Virus record (IMG/VR): IMGVR_UViG_3300020468_000096
Span: 1-20,507 of that record
Source: a virus
Direction: 5' to 3' (one strand)
DNA length: 20,507 nucleotides
In this document: in pieces, positions 1-6,733 of the stretch
Layout: every line of letters starts with the position of its first letter
Position numbering within the stretch: the stretch's first letter is position 1
Position numbers and translations under genes: made by a program
The notes under the pieces: model-generated
Seen by the model: the letters and a program-made list of their open reading frames with translations, nothing else
What the model was told of the DNA's origin: nothing
Databases searched by the model: none

Positions 1-140
1 ATTCTTGTTGTAAAATATAAGTCGTAAATCAAATCTCCATTCCTTAGTAGGAATGGAATAAACTTCTCTTCAAGAAATTCAGGAATCAGTTTCGGGTTTA
101 TTGGAAGACTGAAGACGTTCTTGGAGGTTGTTGTGTGCAT
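1..140 (-). CDS. 5' end of an unidentified gene, cut by the window edge
   Basis: An open frame starts at the ATG at 138-140 and runs off the left edge, giving about 46 residues. It begins MHTTTSKNVFSLPIN and continues through LIPEFLEEKFIPFLLRNG and LIYDLYFTTR. The mix of aromatic, acidic and hydrophobic residues looks like a real folded protein. An AGGAG lies 11 bases upstream of the ATG, a long but usable spacing. The first 62 bases overlap the 3' end of the upstream gene in another frame. I do not recognise the family from this fragment. The rest of the gene outside the window would settle it. Confidence 0.6.
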   Translation of the reverse strand, partial: MHTTTSKNVFSLPINPKLIPEFLEEKFIPFLLRNGDLIYDLYFTTR

Positions 141-1005
141 AATCAGAGAGAACTCCTGCTGTATCAAATAGTTGAGGTGGTTTACCTTCCATCATTTTAT
201 CGACTCTTGCTTCTGCTGCTTCTTTGATTCCACCAACGGAACGATTAACAGCAGTAGAATAAGTCATTGCGAGATCTAGACATGCTGCCTGATCTTCTGG
301 GTTCATTTGTAAAATAGATTCTAAGTTACCTGCTTGAACTCTACCAGTAGTCAACAAATCAATTGCTGACTGTTTACCCATACGAGCAATCCAGTACTTA
401 TGCTCTTCAACTTCCTCTAGTTCCTTGTTCTCTAGGATGTTTGTAATTTCTACAGGGTCATCAGTTCCTGCTTTCTCTTTGATAATATTAAAGAGACCAT
501 CAAGTTCGTCCTTACATTGTTTGATCTTATTAATCCAGATCTGCCTATCAAGGAAGAGTAATTCTAATTCATATTGCTTATCTTGCTTCTCAAACTCATC
601 CCTTAGAGGGTCATCCATATCATGTTTAACCCTTGCAATGTCATTCATACATCGCTTAAGTTGAATAGTGCTTTTAGATAGAGAGTTAGTCCTACCTTGG
701 ATCTCCATCATTGCTTGTCTGATCTGCCTATATGGTGTGACCTGACTGTTAACAACATAATACTTATTTTGAAACTCAGTTTGACCGAAATGTTGTTGTT
801 CAGACCAGTCCATCAATTTGACAGACATCTCTTCTACATCCCAATCATCGATACTTTTAAGTTCCTCTAATACATCTGCGACTCTATAATCGTACTGATT
901 TGGATCAGAACTTGAGTCCGCCTGAGTAGTCGAAAGTGACTTTTCTTTCGATGTTTCCTGTTTCTTCATTGGTTGTGCATCTTCCATATTCAAGACATTG
1001 TGCAT
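79..1005 (-). CDS. Conserved-looking phage protein of unknown function, helical, possibly virion-associated
   Basis: A 308-aa, strongly charged, mostly helical protein. The N-terminal ~40 residues are low-complexity (Lys, Ser, Thr, Glu, Gln). The body contains VADVLEELKSIDDWDVEEM and WSEQQHFGQTEFQNKYYVV, then a long probable coiled coil at about residues 115-200. No enzyme motif is visible. It follows the tail-fibre genes and probably shares their transcript. The start is uncertain: ATGs at 1005, 987 and 969 are all in frame, and the one at 969 has a GGAAG 11 bases upstream. Every one of them overlaps the preceding gene by at least 65 bases. The next in-frame Met (residue 60) would remove the well-formed VADVLEELKSIDDWD segment. 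A structural or chaperone role is only a guess from position. Confidence 0.75.
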   Translation of the reverse strand: MHNVLNMEDAQPMKKQETSKEKSLSTTQADSSSDPNQYDYRVADVLEELKSIDDWDVEEMSVKLMDWSEQQHFGQTEFQNKYYVVNSQVTPYRQIRQAMMEIQGRTNSLSKSTIQLKRCMNDIARVKHDMDDPLRDEFEKQDKQYELELLFLDRQIWINKIKQCKDELDGLFNIIKEKAGTDDPVEITNILENKELEEVEEHKYWIARMGKQSAIDLLTTGRVQAGNLESILQMNPEDQAACLDLAMTYSTAVNRSVGGIKEAAEARVDKMMEGKPPQLFDTAGVLSDYAHNNLQERLQSSNKPETDS

Positions 1006-1672
1006 TTGACATTGCTTCTGAGAAATAATCTTCTAGAACAACGTTCAGTTCACGAACACTAGAACATCCATCAATAATATGGATCATCTTTTGTTCTGCG
1101 ACTGCTAGGTCGTAGAGTTTGGTTGAGAACTCTGCTTGCTTGTCAACTATTTTAGTCGCAAACTGCAAAGTTGTCAAGTCCCTCACCTCTGCTAACTTAT
1201 GTATAAGTTTTGTTGTGAAGTCATTATCAGCAAGGTATGCGATTGCCTCACATAACTGATCTGTCCATGTTGCTTGCTCAAGTGTAGAGAAGTCTGTATT
1301 GAGGATGTTGAGTCTGTGTTCAAAAGTTTCTTGCACACTCATAACAATAACCTTTTTCATAAAGGGTATAACATACTCTGAGAATGTAGTATCTTCAATA
1401 GTTTCTTTCTCTTTATTAGTAGTTCCTTCCTCGTTTACACCATAGGTTGATTTTGTCTGCCTGATTTCTCCCCAATACTTCTCTCCTAAGATTCCTTCTT
1501 TACTGGGAAATCTAAGATATGTAACGTCTTGTGGAATATACTGATAAAACTCGTCTGCAAGATGATATACCTCTAGACCTAGATGAGTACCAAGTTGAAT
1601 ACCCCACTCGCCTGCTTTGGGAAATTTCTCGACATCAATTACGATGACGTCATTCGATGTTGTGCTTGTCAT
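905..1672 (-). CDS. Conserved-looking phage protein of unknown function downstream of the tail fibres
   Basis: A 255-aa protein beginning MTSTTSNDVIVIDVEKFP. The first ~60 residues look like a mixed alpha/beta domain (AGEWGIQLGTHLGLEVYHLA). The rest is helical and charged, with several repeats of hydrophobic-heptad character at about residues 120-225. There is no signal peptide or membrane segment, and I see no catalytic motif. Its ATG shares one base with the stop of the upstream fibre gene (TAATG), so it is almost certainly translated by reinitiation. The fibre-distal position would suit a fibre-assembly or minor virion protein, but that is inference. Its last 38 codons also encode the N-terminus of the next gene in another frame. 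Confidence 0.8.
   Translation of the reverse strand: MTSTTSNDVIVIDVEKFPKAGEWGIQLGTHLGLEVYHLADEFYQYIPQDVTYLRFPSKEGILGEKYWGEIRQTKSTYGVNEEGTTNKEKETIEDTTFSEYVIPFMKKVIVMSVQETFEHRLNILNTDFSTLEQATWTDQLCEAIAYLADNDFTTKLIHKLAEVRDLTTLQFATKIVDKQAEFSTKLYDLAVAEQKMIHIIDGCSSVRELNVVLEDYFSEAMSNAQCLEYGRCTTNEETGNIERKVTFDYSGGLKF
1149..1177 (-). promoter_or_regulatory. Sigma70-like promoter candidate inside a coding region
   Basis: TTGACA (1172-1177) is followed after exactly 17 bases by TAAAAT (1149-1154), one mismatch from TATAAT. It lies within the 255-aa gene, so codon constraint may explain it. If active, it would express the 308-aa gene and the gene running off the left edge independently of the fibres. Confidence 0.35.
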
Positions 1673-3057
1673 TAGTAGTTAGGAATGTTAGTACCGTAAT
1701 CGTAGTTGCCCTGTCCTGATACAGAACTAGAGGAAGAGCAGTGTGCAGATGACATGCCACCATGTCCTGATGGTGGTGAACTACCACCTAAGTTAGCGTA
1801 ACTGTCACTATTGTAGTCAACTTTAAAGGTATTGTTGTTCTGGGAACCATTATAGTTACCTAAACAATAACCTTTTCTCATACCCATTTCAAAGTTTTCC
1901 TCACCCATGTTACCGAAGTTAAGTCCTCTGACCTGAATACCAGTGAGGTCACTACACTTCTGGTTTCCGTTCTGGTTGTTATTACCTGTACCAACGTACA
2001 TATGTCCTAACATAGTAGGAAGAATTTTCTTCCAACCATCACCACCTGGACCATGTTCCCATGATACCCAAGATTCAGTCTTGAAGAACTGACCTCTTCT
2101 AGTACCAGATCTCTTGACCCAACCGTAGAGTCTACCATGTCCACCCCATGTAGGGTCATCGCCACCATCAGGATAGTCTGGTGGCCACCCTGAGGTTCTC
2201 ATGACTTCAGTTTTTAAGTTAAATACGTCAGTTCTTGAACTACCACCACCGTATAGGTAAGAGTAACCTCCTGCAAACACATGATCTTGGTGAGATCCCA
2301 TTGAACCTCTGTTCACTGTCATGTTCCACGATGACTGATGAGTTACACCAGACTCTGAACCCATGTCCATCGCATTGGTATAGTTTGAAGAACCTCTGTA
2401 AGTGTTCTCCATAGAGTGAAAGAAGTGCCTAGTATCATGCCATGATCCTGACATGTAAGCACCTGATCTGTCTAAAATATCTCCTAAGTTTGTTGATGTA
2501 TCAGTAGCATGAACTGTTCTGTTTACGTTTCTCCAAGGTGAACCATTTTGATATCCACCTCCAACATATCCGTGTGTCCAAATTCTTGCTGTTGACCATC
2601 CTGTATCGTTCTCTCCATCAAATGACCAGTAGGCATCTGTACCATCGGAGCGTAAGATTGCACCAACTGTGTAGTTTGCACTATATCTGTCTGTAGATTG
2701 ATCAGGAGTTCCACTACCTGCTGCACCTGCAATTGGACCCCATTGTACCTGTGCTGCAGTTTGATCGTATGAATAACCTTCAAAAGTTCTATCTGTACTA
2801 TTATATCTGAATAATCCTTCTACTGCTGCCCCAGGTCTTTGTGCGGTAGTACCTACAGGTACTTTCATTCCGTCAGTACCTGAGATATCTAACGTATAAC
2901 TAGGAGTTGCATCATTAATACCGATTCTATTGTTAGTAGAGTCAACGTAAAGAGTTCCAGAGTCAAAGTTAAAATGCCCAGACGCCTCCAATTGGAACTC
3001 AGCGGTTCCTGATCCCCCTGTTAGGGATACAACTTTATCAACATTTAACTGAGACAT
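1672..3057 (-). CDS. Tail-fibre-like protein with Gly/Ser/Asn-rich repetitive body
   Basis: A 461-aa probable receptor-binding fibre. Residues 1-63 form an N-terminal region beginning MSQLNV, the leader style shared with the two fibre genes upstream. Residues 64-100 carry the adapter motif VPVGTTAQRP...GLFRYNS, found in five genes here. The body (about 145-420) is rich in Gly, Ser, Asn, Trp and Tyr, with degenerate repeats such as HGYVGGGYQNGSPWRNVNR and VFAGGYSYLYGGGSSRTDVF. These recall kelch-like blades, though I cannot prove that fold. The C-terminus is a Ser/Gly-rich tail ending in NIPNY. A late-promoter motif and a good ribosome site (GAAGGAGT) precede it, so it may be transcribed separately from the other fibres. 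The exact receptor is unknown. Confidence 0.75.
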   Translation of the reverse strand: MSQLNVDKVVSLTGGSGTAEFQLEASGHFNFDSGTLYVDSTNNRIGINDATPSYTLDISGTDGMKVPVGTTAQRPGAAVEGLFRYNSTDRTFEGYSYDQTAAQVQWGPIAGAAGSGTPDQSTDRYSANYTVGAILRSDGTDAYWSFDGENDTGWSTARIWTHGYVGGGYQNGSPWRNVNRTVHATDTSTNLGDILDRSGAYMSGSWHDTRHFFHSMENTYRGSSNYTNAMDMGSESGVTHQSSWNMTVNRGSMGSHQDHVFAGGYSYLYGGGSSRTDVFNLKTEVMRTSGWPPDYPDGGDDPTWGGHGRLYGWVKRSGTRRGQFFKTESWVSWEHGPGGDGWKKILPTMLGHMYVGTGNNNQNGNQKCSDLTGIQVRGLNFGNMGEENFEMGMRKGYCLGNYNGSQNNNTFKVDYNSDSYANLGGSSPPSGHGGMSSAHCSSSSSVSGQGNYDYGTNIPNY

Positions 3058-3078
3058 GTGTAGTAATTACTCCTTCGT

Positions 3079-3088
3079 ATTATTTATG
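3079..3088 (-). promoter_or_regulatory. T4-type late promoter motif before the 461-aa fibre gene
   Basis: CATAAATAAT, matching T4 TATAAATA at 7 of 8, ends 21 bases before the ATG. It overlaps the stop codon of the preceding gene (GCA TAA). A GAAGGAGT ribosome site lies between motif and start. Confidence 0.55.
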
Positions 3089-4193
3089 CAGGTCGAACAA
3101 GTACACAACCTCTCTTAAGGTATGTATCTTCGTTTCCAGTGTCTTGATCTGAGTGAATAACAACGTGCATGTTGTCACTATAAGATGTTCCTAAATCAAC
3201 AGTGAACCATGCATCACCATTGAATACGTTTGGACCTGTACCACCAGAGTTATCCCCTGCCTGTATAGTAAAGTTTCTCACATACTCTGAAGTGTAACTA
3301 GATCCAGATCTAGAGAAACATGTATATCTGTTACCCATGAAACCACCTGGGTTGTTACCACCTGCAACGTGTGTTGGTTGCATTCCTGCTACTGAAGGGC
3401 AAGAGTTACCATCATTATTAGAGATAGCAGTATAGTATGTGAAGATGTGTTGTCCATCACCTGCACCAGAGTTGTCACGCATGATCGTTAGACCATCACC
3501 AACACTCGATGAAATATTTAGGAAGTTACGTCCGTTAACACCATCATTGGAATAGTAGTTATAGAGATTGAATCTCATCTTGACATAACGATATGATACA
3601 CCCCTATTACTAAAGGTTGCATATTTAAAGTCAGATCCACTTGCGTTTCTGTAATAACCCCAAGTACTATTAGAAGCGAAAGTACCCGTAGGAGTTGAAT
3701 CTCCTTGATCACTTAAGTTCTGTCCTGATAATGATGATGCATTACTAAAGAATGCAGCACCACCGCCACCCCAGTTACCGATTAGGATATAATAGGGATG
3801 ACTATTGATAGGTATAAAGTATCTACGAGTTGTACCATCTAGGTTCATATAATAGTTACCATCTGCAGCAACACCTGCATCCATGAGTTCTTGAACACTA
3901 GACGCTGCTGTAGCAGGGGTTCCACCATCATTACCACCTGCAGATGCTCTGATTACTTGTACCCATGAACTACCATTATAAACTTCTACTTGTAATAATT
4001 CTGTATTGAACCTAATCATTCCTGTAGAAGGAGATGAAGGTCTTTGTGCTGTAGTTCCTGTAGGTAAACTTAGTTGACCCAATGCACTCATATTACATGT
4101 ACCTTGAACGATCAATGCTTCTCCATCATCGAAGTTGATCTCGAAGTTATGCAGCGAAGATGCGTGTAGTTCGTTAACGTTTAGAGTACTCAT
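3084..4193 (-). CDS. Tail-fibre-like protein with possible fibrinogen-like C-terminal domain
   Basis: A 369-aa protein beginning MSTLNVNELHASSLHNF. Residues 41-80 hold the shared adapter motif (LPTGTTAQRPSSPSTG, then RFNT and VEVYNGSSW). After a short linker, AASSVQELMDAGVAADGNYY and YYILIGNWGGGG recall the opening of fibrinogen-related domains (..QELLDAG...DGVY.I...G..LIGNW). That resemblance is by eye and needs a profile search. The rest is Gly/Asn/Ser-rich beta structure. Such a domain would bind glycans at the host surface. It starts 3 bases after the stop of the previous fibre gene and is surely co-transcribed with it. Confidence 0.75.
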   Translation of the reverse strand: MSTLNVNELHASSLHNFEINFDDGEALIVQGTCNMSALGQLSLPTGTTAQRPSSPSTGMIRFNTELLQVEVYNGSSWVQVIRASAGGNDGGTPATAASSVQELMDAGVAADGNYYMNLDGTTRRYFIPINSHPYYILIGNWGGGGAAFFSNASSLSGQNLSDQGDSTPTGTFASNSTWGYYRNASGSDFKYATFSNRGVSYRYVKMRFNLYNYYSNDGVNGRNFLNISSSVGDGLTIMRDNSGAGDGQHIFTYYTAISNNDGNSCPSVAGMQPTHVAGGNNPGGFMGNRYTCFSRSGSSYTSEYVRNFTIQAGDNSGGTGPNVFNGDAWFTVDLGTSYSDNMHVVIHSDQDTGNEDTYLKRGCVLVRPA

Positions 4194-4196
4194 GTC

Positions 4197-5228
4197 TTAT
4201 GCGTAGAAGAATAACCAGTACATATGATTTTGGGATCCAGGGTTATTTATCCCCCAATCACCAGACCAGTTAGGTTCTGGGAAGTTTTGATTAGAATAGT
4301 TGTTTCCTGTCTGTCCTACCCATGCATGGTGCTCAACGTTACATCCATTAGATGAACAACCTAGAGCATTAATCATACTGAAAGTATAGTTTTCACAGTT
4401 TGCTGGTGAAACGTGCCAAGTATTGTTTGGATTAAGTTCACCTGCACTACTACCTCTATATCTATTATCTGATGCCTGTGCAGATCCTTTGAGGAAGGTC
4501 ATACCACTAATCTGTGTACCACCGATGTTACCATGGTTTCCTAAAGAGATATGGTCGTTAAACATAGCATACATGCTACCACCTCTGTTAGTGAAACAAC
4601 CAGATATGTATCCAACTTCAGTAGATGTATCATAAGGTGTACCAGATGTAGCAAACCCCTGCATAATCAATACATCGTTAGCACTCCAACCTCTGTAATG
4701 ATTTGACTTAAAGTCAGATGCCATTGCAGTTCTTGCAGTACCAGTAGTTGATGTAGTTGTCCAGTTACCATACCAGTGATCCGAACCACCTGTATAACTA
4801 CCATGTGAAGTATTGTCTGTAATAGATGCAACCATCACCCAATACTTACCGTTGGCATCTTTATATGCGTATACTTCTTCTATATTAGTTCCGTCAAACT
4901 TAACATACCAATACCCAGATCCAGGGTCATTACTTGATAAGTTTGCTAGTGATGTAAATGGTGCGTTAGATGTACCATTCTCTCCAAAATATTGTAACCA
5001 AGTACTACCTGTATAAACTTCTACACAATTGTCCTGAGTATTATATCTTATATAACCTGTAGTAGGTGATGATGGTCTCTGCCCAGTTGTACCTGTAGGT
5101 AGACGCAAAGCACCAGTACCATCATGATATACATTACCATTGATCTGTAATGTATGTCCTGCAGGAACAGTTATTTGATTCAGTGATGCAGGTATGCCAC
5201 CTAGACTACCGACAGTTAGTTTGCTCAT
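4197..5228 (-). CDS. Tail-fibre-like protein, paralogue of the next fibre gene
   Basis: A 343-aa protein with the same plan as its downstream neighbour. It has a short N-terminal region (MSKLTVGSLGG), the adapter motif at residues 41-80 (LPTGTTGQRPSSPTTG, RYNT, VEVYTGSTW), then a ~260-aa C-terminal domain. That domain includes GSGYWYVKFDG and GKYWVMVASITDN, positioned like the conserved core of fibrinogen-related domains, and ends in Asn/Trp-rich sequence with YWLFFYA. The C-terminal domain has diverged from its neighbour far more than the adapter, as expected for receptor-binding parts. It opens a late transcription unit, with CAATAAATAG ending 19 bases before the ATG. Family assignment beyond fibre-like is inference. 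Confidence 0.75.
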   Translation of the reverse strand: MSKLTVGSLGGIPASLNQITVPAGHTLQINGNVYHDGTGALRLPTGTTGQRPSSPTTGYIRYNTQDNCVEVYTGSTWLQYFGENGTSNAPFTSLANLSSNDPGSGYWYVKFDGTNIEEVYAYKDANGKYWVMVASITDNTSHGSYTGGSDHWYGNWTTTSTTGTARTAMASDFKSNHYRGWSANDVLIMQGFATSGTPYDTSTEVGYISGCFTNRGGSMYAMFNDHISLGNHGNIGGTQISGMTFLKGSAQASDNRYRGSSAGELNPNNTWHVSPANCENYTFSMINALGCSSNGCNVEHHAWVGQTGNNYSNQNFPEPNWSGDWGINNPGSQNHMYWLFFYA

Positions 5229-5246
5229 TACTTAAGCGATTTAGTT

Positions 5247-5256
5247 CTATTTATTG
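5247..5256 (-). promoter_or_regulatory. T4-type late promoter motif before the fibre genes
   Basis: CAATAAATAG, an AATAAATA variant of T4 TATAAATA, ends 18 bases before the ATG of the 343-aa fibre gene. It overlaps the stop region of the oxygenase gene and would restart structural-gene transcription after it. Confidence 0.5.
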
Positions 5257-5880
5257 ACCTGGGGTCGGATACTCCTCTACCCATGCAGTAACGATGTACT
5301 TATCTTTATTTAGGGGCGGATTACCTCGGTGTGTCCATGCCCAATCACAAGGGAAGATAACAAACTTACCTGCCTTCGGAGTGATTCTACAATGTTGATA
5401 TAAAAATTCTGTCTCACCACCTTCAAATCCATCATTAAGATAGATCATAGTTGCTAACTTACGATAGGGTGCAGCGGGTGTACTTTCATAATGCCATGCG
5501 TGATAACCCTGTCCTGGCTCAGTCTTTTGGAGTTTTGCCATCGTATGTTGAAACCTACGACCAACCAGAATATCATACTTTAGTACATATTCTCTCAGTG
5601 CTTGCTCAGTAAGATAGTTCCAACGTTGGAAGACTGATCGAGATAGATTGTCATGAAAATATTCTACAGGCAATTCGTGCATAAAGACTTGAGAATCAGC
5701 AGCACCTTTCTCTGCGTGTCTCTTGATTGTCAAACCATTATCTGCAATATAGTGATAATAATCAATTATTTCTTGACAGTTTAATGTTGTTTCAAACTCA
5801 CTGATAAAGTTATCATGATGAATTGAATTAGTGATTACTGGTTCGCCTCCATACTGAGAAGCGAAAGGACTCATTACCAT
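5251..5880 (-). CDS. 2-oxoglutarate/Fe(II)-dependent oxygenase (prolyl-4-hydroxylase-like)
   Basis: A 209-aa protein with the double-stranded beta-helix signature of this family. The first metal pair is probably H130-Y-E132 in GYHAWHYES, an HxE variant of the usual HxD. This is followed by ATMIYLND and EGGETEF (a core strand pair typical of prolyl hydroxylases). The distal histidine is H184 in WAWTHRGNPP, and the 2OG-binding basic residue is likely K194 in KDKYIVTAWV. Length suits a stand-alone catalytic domain. The enzyme would hydroxylate a protein or small molecule using O2 and 2OG. Sitting between virion-protein genes, it may modify a fibre protein, but no substrate is evident. The first ATG is at 5880. 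The second, at 5874, overlaps the upstream stop as TAATG and is equally likely. Confidence 0.88.
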   Translation of the reverse strand: MVMSPFASQYGGEPVITNSIHHDNFISEFETTLNCQEIIDYYHYIADNGLTIKRHAEKGAADSQVFMHELPVEYFHDNLSRSVFQRWNYLTEQALREYVLKYDILVGRRFQHTMAKLQKTEPGQGYHAWHYESTPAAPYRKLATMIYLNDGFEGGETEFLYQHCRITPKAGKFVIFPCDWAWTHRGNPPLNKDKYIVTAWVEEYPTPGQ

Positions 5881-6014
5881 TTATTGATCGGGCAGTGGAA
5901 TATTGGAAAGCGTGCCTTCACTGCAAGTACACAGTTACATTTAGTACAGATCCCAATAGGTGATTTGTACTCACACTTATCACATATTGTAATCCGATTT
6001 TGATATAATGTCAA
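5874..6014 (-). CDS. Short Cys-rich probable zinc-binding protein
   Basis: An open frame ends in TAA (5874-5876), one base into the oxygenase ATG at 5874. With a TTG start at 6012-6014 it encodes 46 residues. Four cysteines form two CxxC knuckles (C11/C14 in CDKC and C23/C26 in CTKC), followed by C28 and a C-terminal FHCPINKW. This layout fits a small zinc ribbon. I recall phage small proteins ending in CPxxKW, but have not checked. The start is doubtful: there is no good ribosome site, the TTG coincides with a promoter -35 box, and longer non-ATG starts are possible. Function is unknown. Confidence 0.5.
   Translation of the reverse strand: MTLYQNRITICDKCEYKSPIGICTKCNCVLAVKARFPIFHCPINKW
5986..6014 (-). 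promoter_or_regulatory. Near-consensus sigma70-type promoter before the oxygenase
   Basis: TTGACA (6009-6014), a spacer of exactly 17 bases, then TACAAT (5986-5991), one mismatch from TATAAT. Transcription would begin near 5979, about 100 bases before the oxygenase start and inside the short Cys-rich frame. A 12-base palindrome lies 3 bases upstream of the -35 box. Confidence 0.6.
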
Positions 6015-6017
6015 GTC

Positions 6018-6029
6018 GGGGACGTCCCC
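6018..6029. promoter_or_regulatory. Perfect 12-base palindrome next to a promoter
   Basis: GGGGACGTCCCC is a perfect inverted repeat with no loop, three bases upstream of a TTGACA box, in otherwise AT-rich sequence. It could be an operator half-site pair or part of an RNA stem. Its role is not shown. Confidence 0.3.
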
Positions 6030-6040
6030 ATCCTCTACTA

Positions 6041-6310
6041 TTAACCTGCCCAAATTCCGTTGTTGTATACTTCTAATCTACTACTACCCGTATTAAATCT
6101 CAACTGCCCGTTTACATATCCTCTGTTAGGTGATTTATTAATCACTGCATCATTGAACTGTTGAGTTGTACCATATGGTAGGGGTAAAGAGTTTTGAGAA
6201 CCTGTGATTCTTAGTTCTGCTCCACCTTTAAATGCAAAGTCACTATCATGATCTAATGTGACAGTAAATCCTGGTGTTAATCCTTGTAAGTTCTGTGCTC
6301 GTACCTTCAT
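6041..6310 (-). CDS. Small fibre-module protein without a receptor domain
   Basis: An 89-aa protein that is almost entirely the shared fibre adapter. A short N-terminal segment (MKVRAQNLQGLTPGF) leads to the motif at residues 43-88: LPLPYGTTQQF, then GQLRFNTGSSRLEVYNNGIW. It stops three residues later (WAG), exactly where the larger fibre proteins go on into their distal domains. The QRP of the motif is replaced by QQF, and a ~10-residue insertion follows. Its ATG overlaps the upstream stop (ATGA), so it is translationally coupled. It may be a stand-alone cap or connector, or a fibre gene that lost its distal part. I see no evidence that decides. Confidence 0.75.
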   Translation of the reverse strand: MKVRAQNLQGLTPGFTVTLDHDSDFAFKGGAELRITGSQNSLPLPYGTTQQFNDAVINKSPNRGYVNGQLRFNTGSSRLEVYNNGIWAG

Positions 6311-6729
6311 CTAACACTCCATGATGCACCTGACTCCACTGTAACAGTGAAACCAGAATTAATTGTGATAGGACCTGCACTCATTCCGTTGGTAAACTCA
6401 GCACCATTGTTAGCACTTGGTCCAACTGTAAGGTTTTCTGCGATTACACTATTGTTTGTTCTAATAATACTATCAGTTCCTAAGGCAGGTCCACCACCTG
6501 CAACGGGTGACCATCCTGCAGACCCCGTTCCATCATCTGCTTTGTAAATCTCTGCAGAGTCAAGATCAGTATTAAATCTTAGTGTGCCAACTGATACACC
6601 AGTAGGTCTTTGTGCTTGAGTACCTGAAGGGATTCTTAAAACTGAGTTAGTATTTAAGAAACTTAAGGTTGTTACGATTGCTTGTGTACTGGTGGCAATT
6701 TGATTACCACTTACTCTTGAAATTGCCAT
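6307..6729 (-). CDS. Small fibre-module structural protein
   Basis: A 140-aa protein with the adapter motif at residues 31-74 (RIPSGTQAQRPTGVSVGTLR, FNTDLDSAEIY, GW). A ~65-residue tail follows with two short valine-rich strands (SVIAENLTVGP and TINSGFTVTVESGASW). These are typical of trimeric beta-rich phage fibre stems. It begins 4 bases after the stop of the 1322-aa protein without a clear ribosome site, so translation probably depends on coupling. It likely forms a connector in the same fibre or baseplate appendage as its neighbours; this is inferred from position and motif. Confidence 0.75.
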   Translation of the reverse strand: MAISRVSGNQIATSTQAIVTTLSFLNTNSVLRIPSGTQAQRPTGVSVGTLRFNTDLDSAEIYKADDGTGSAGWSPVAGGGPALGTDSIIRTNNSVIAENLTVGPSANNGAEFTNGMSAGPITINSGFTVTVESGASWSVR

Positions 6730-6733
6730 GTGA

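Noticed and set aside
36-57. A perfect stem-loop (CCATTCCT, loop ACTA, AGGAATGG) after the stop of the 308-aa gene, looking like a terminator
   Set aside because: It lies inside the open frame that starts at 140, has no T-run after it, and encodes a sensible stretch (FIPFLLRNG).
4423-5016. Plus-strand open frames opposite the fibre genes, and others opposite the large virion genes
   Set aside because: They mirror strongly coding minus-strand genes, have unlikely compositions, and lack ribosome sites. No plus-strand gene is supported anywhere.
5878-5886. CAATAAATG as a late promoter for the oxygenase
   Set aside because: It falls in codons for INKW, touches the start codon, and leaves no room for a leader. 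The sigma70-type site upstream is better.
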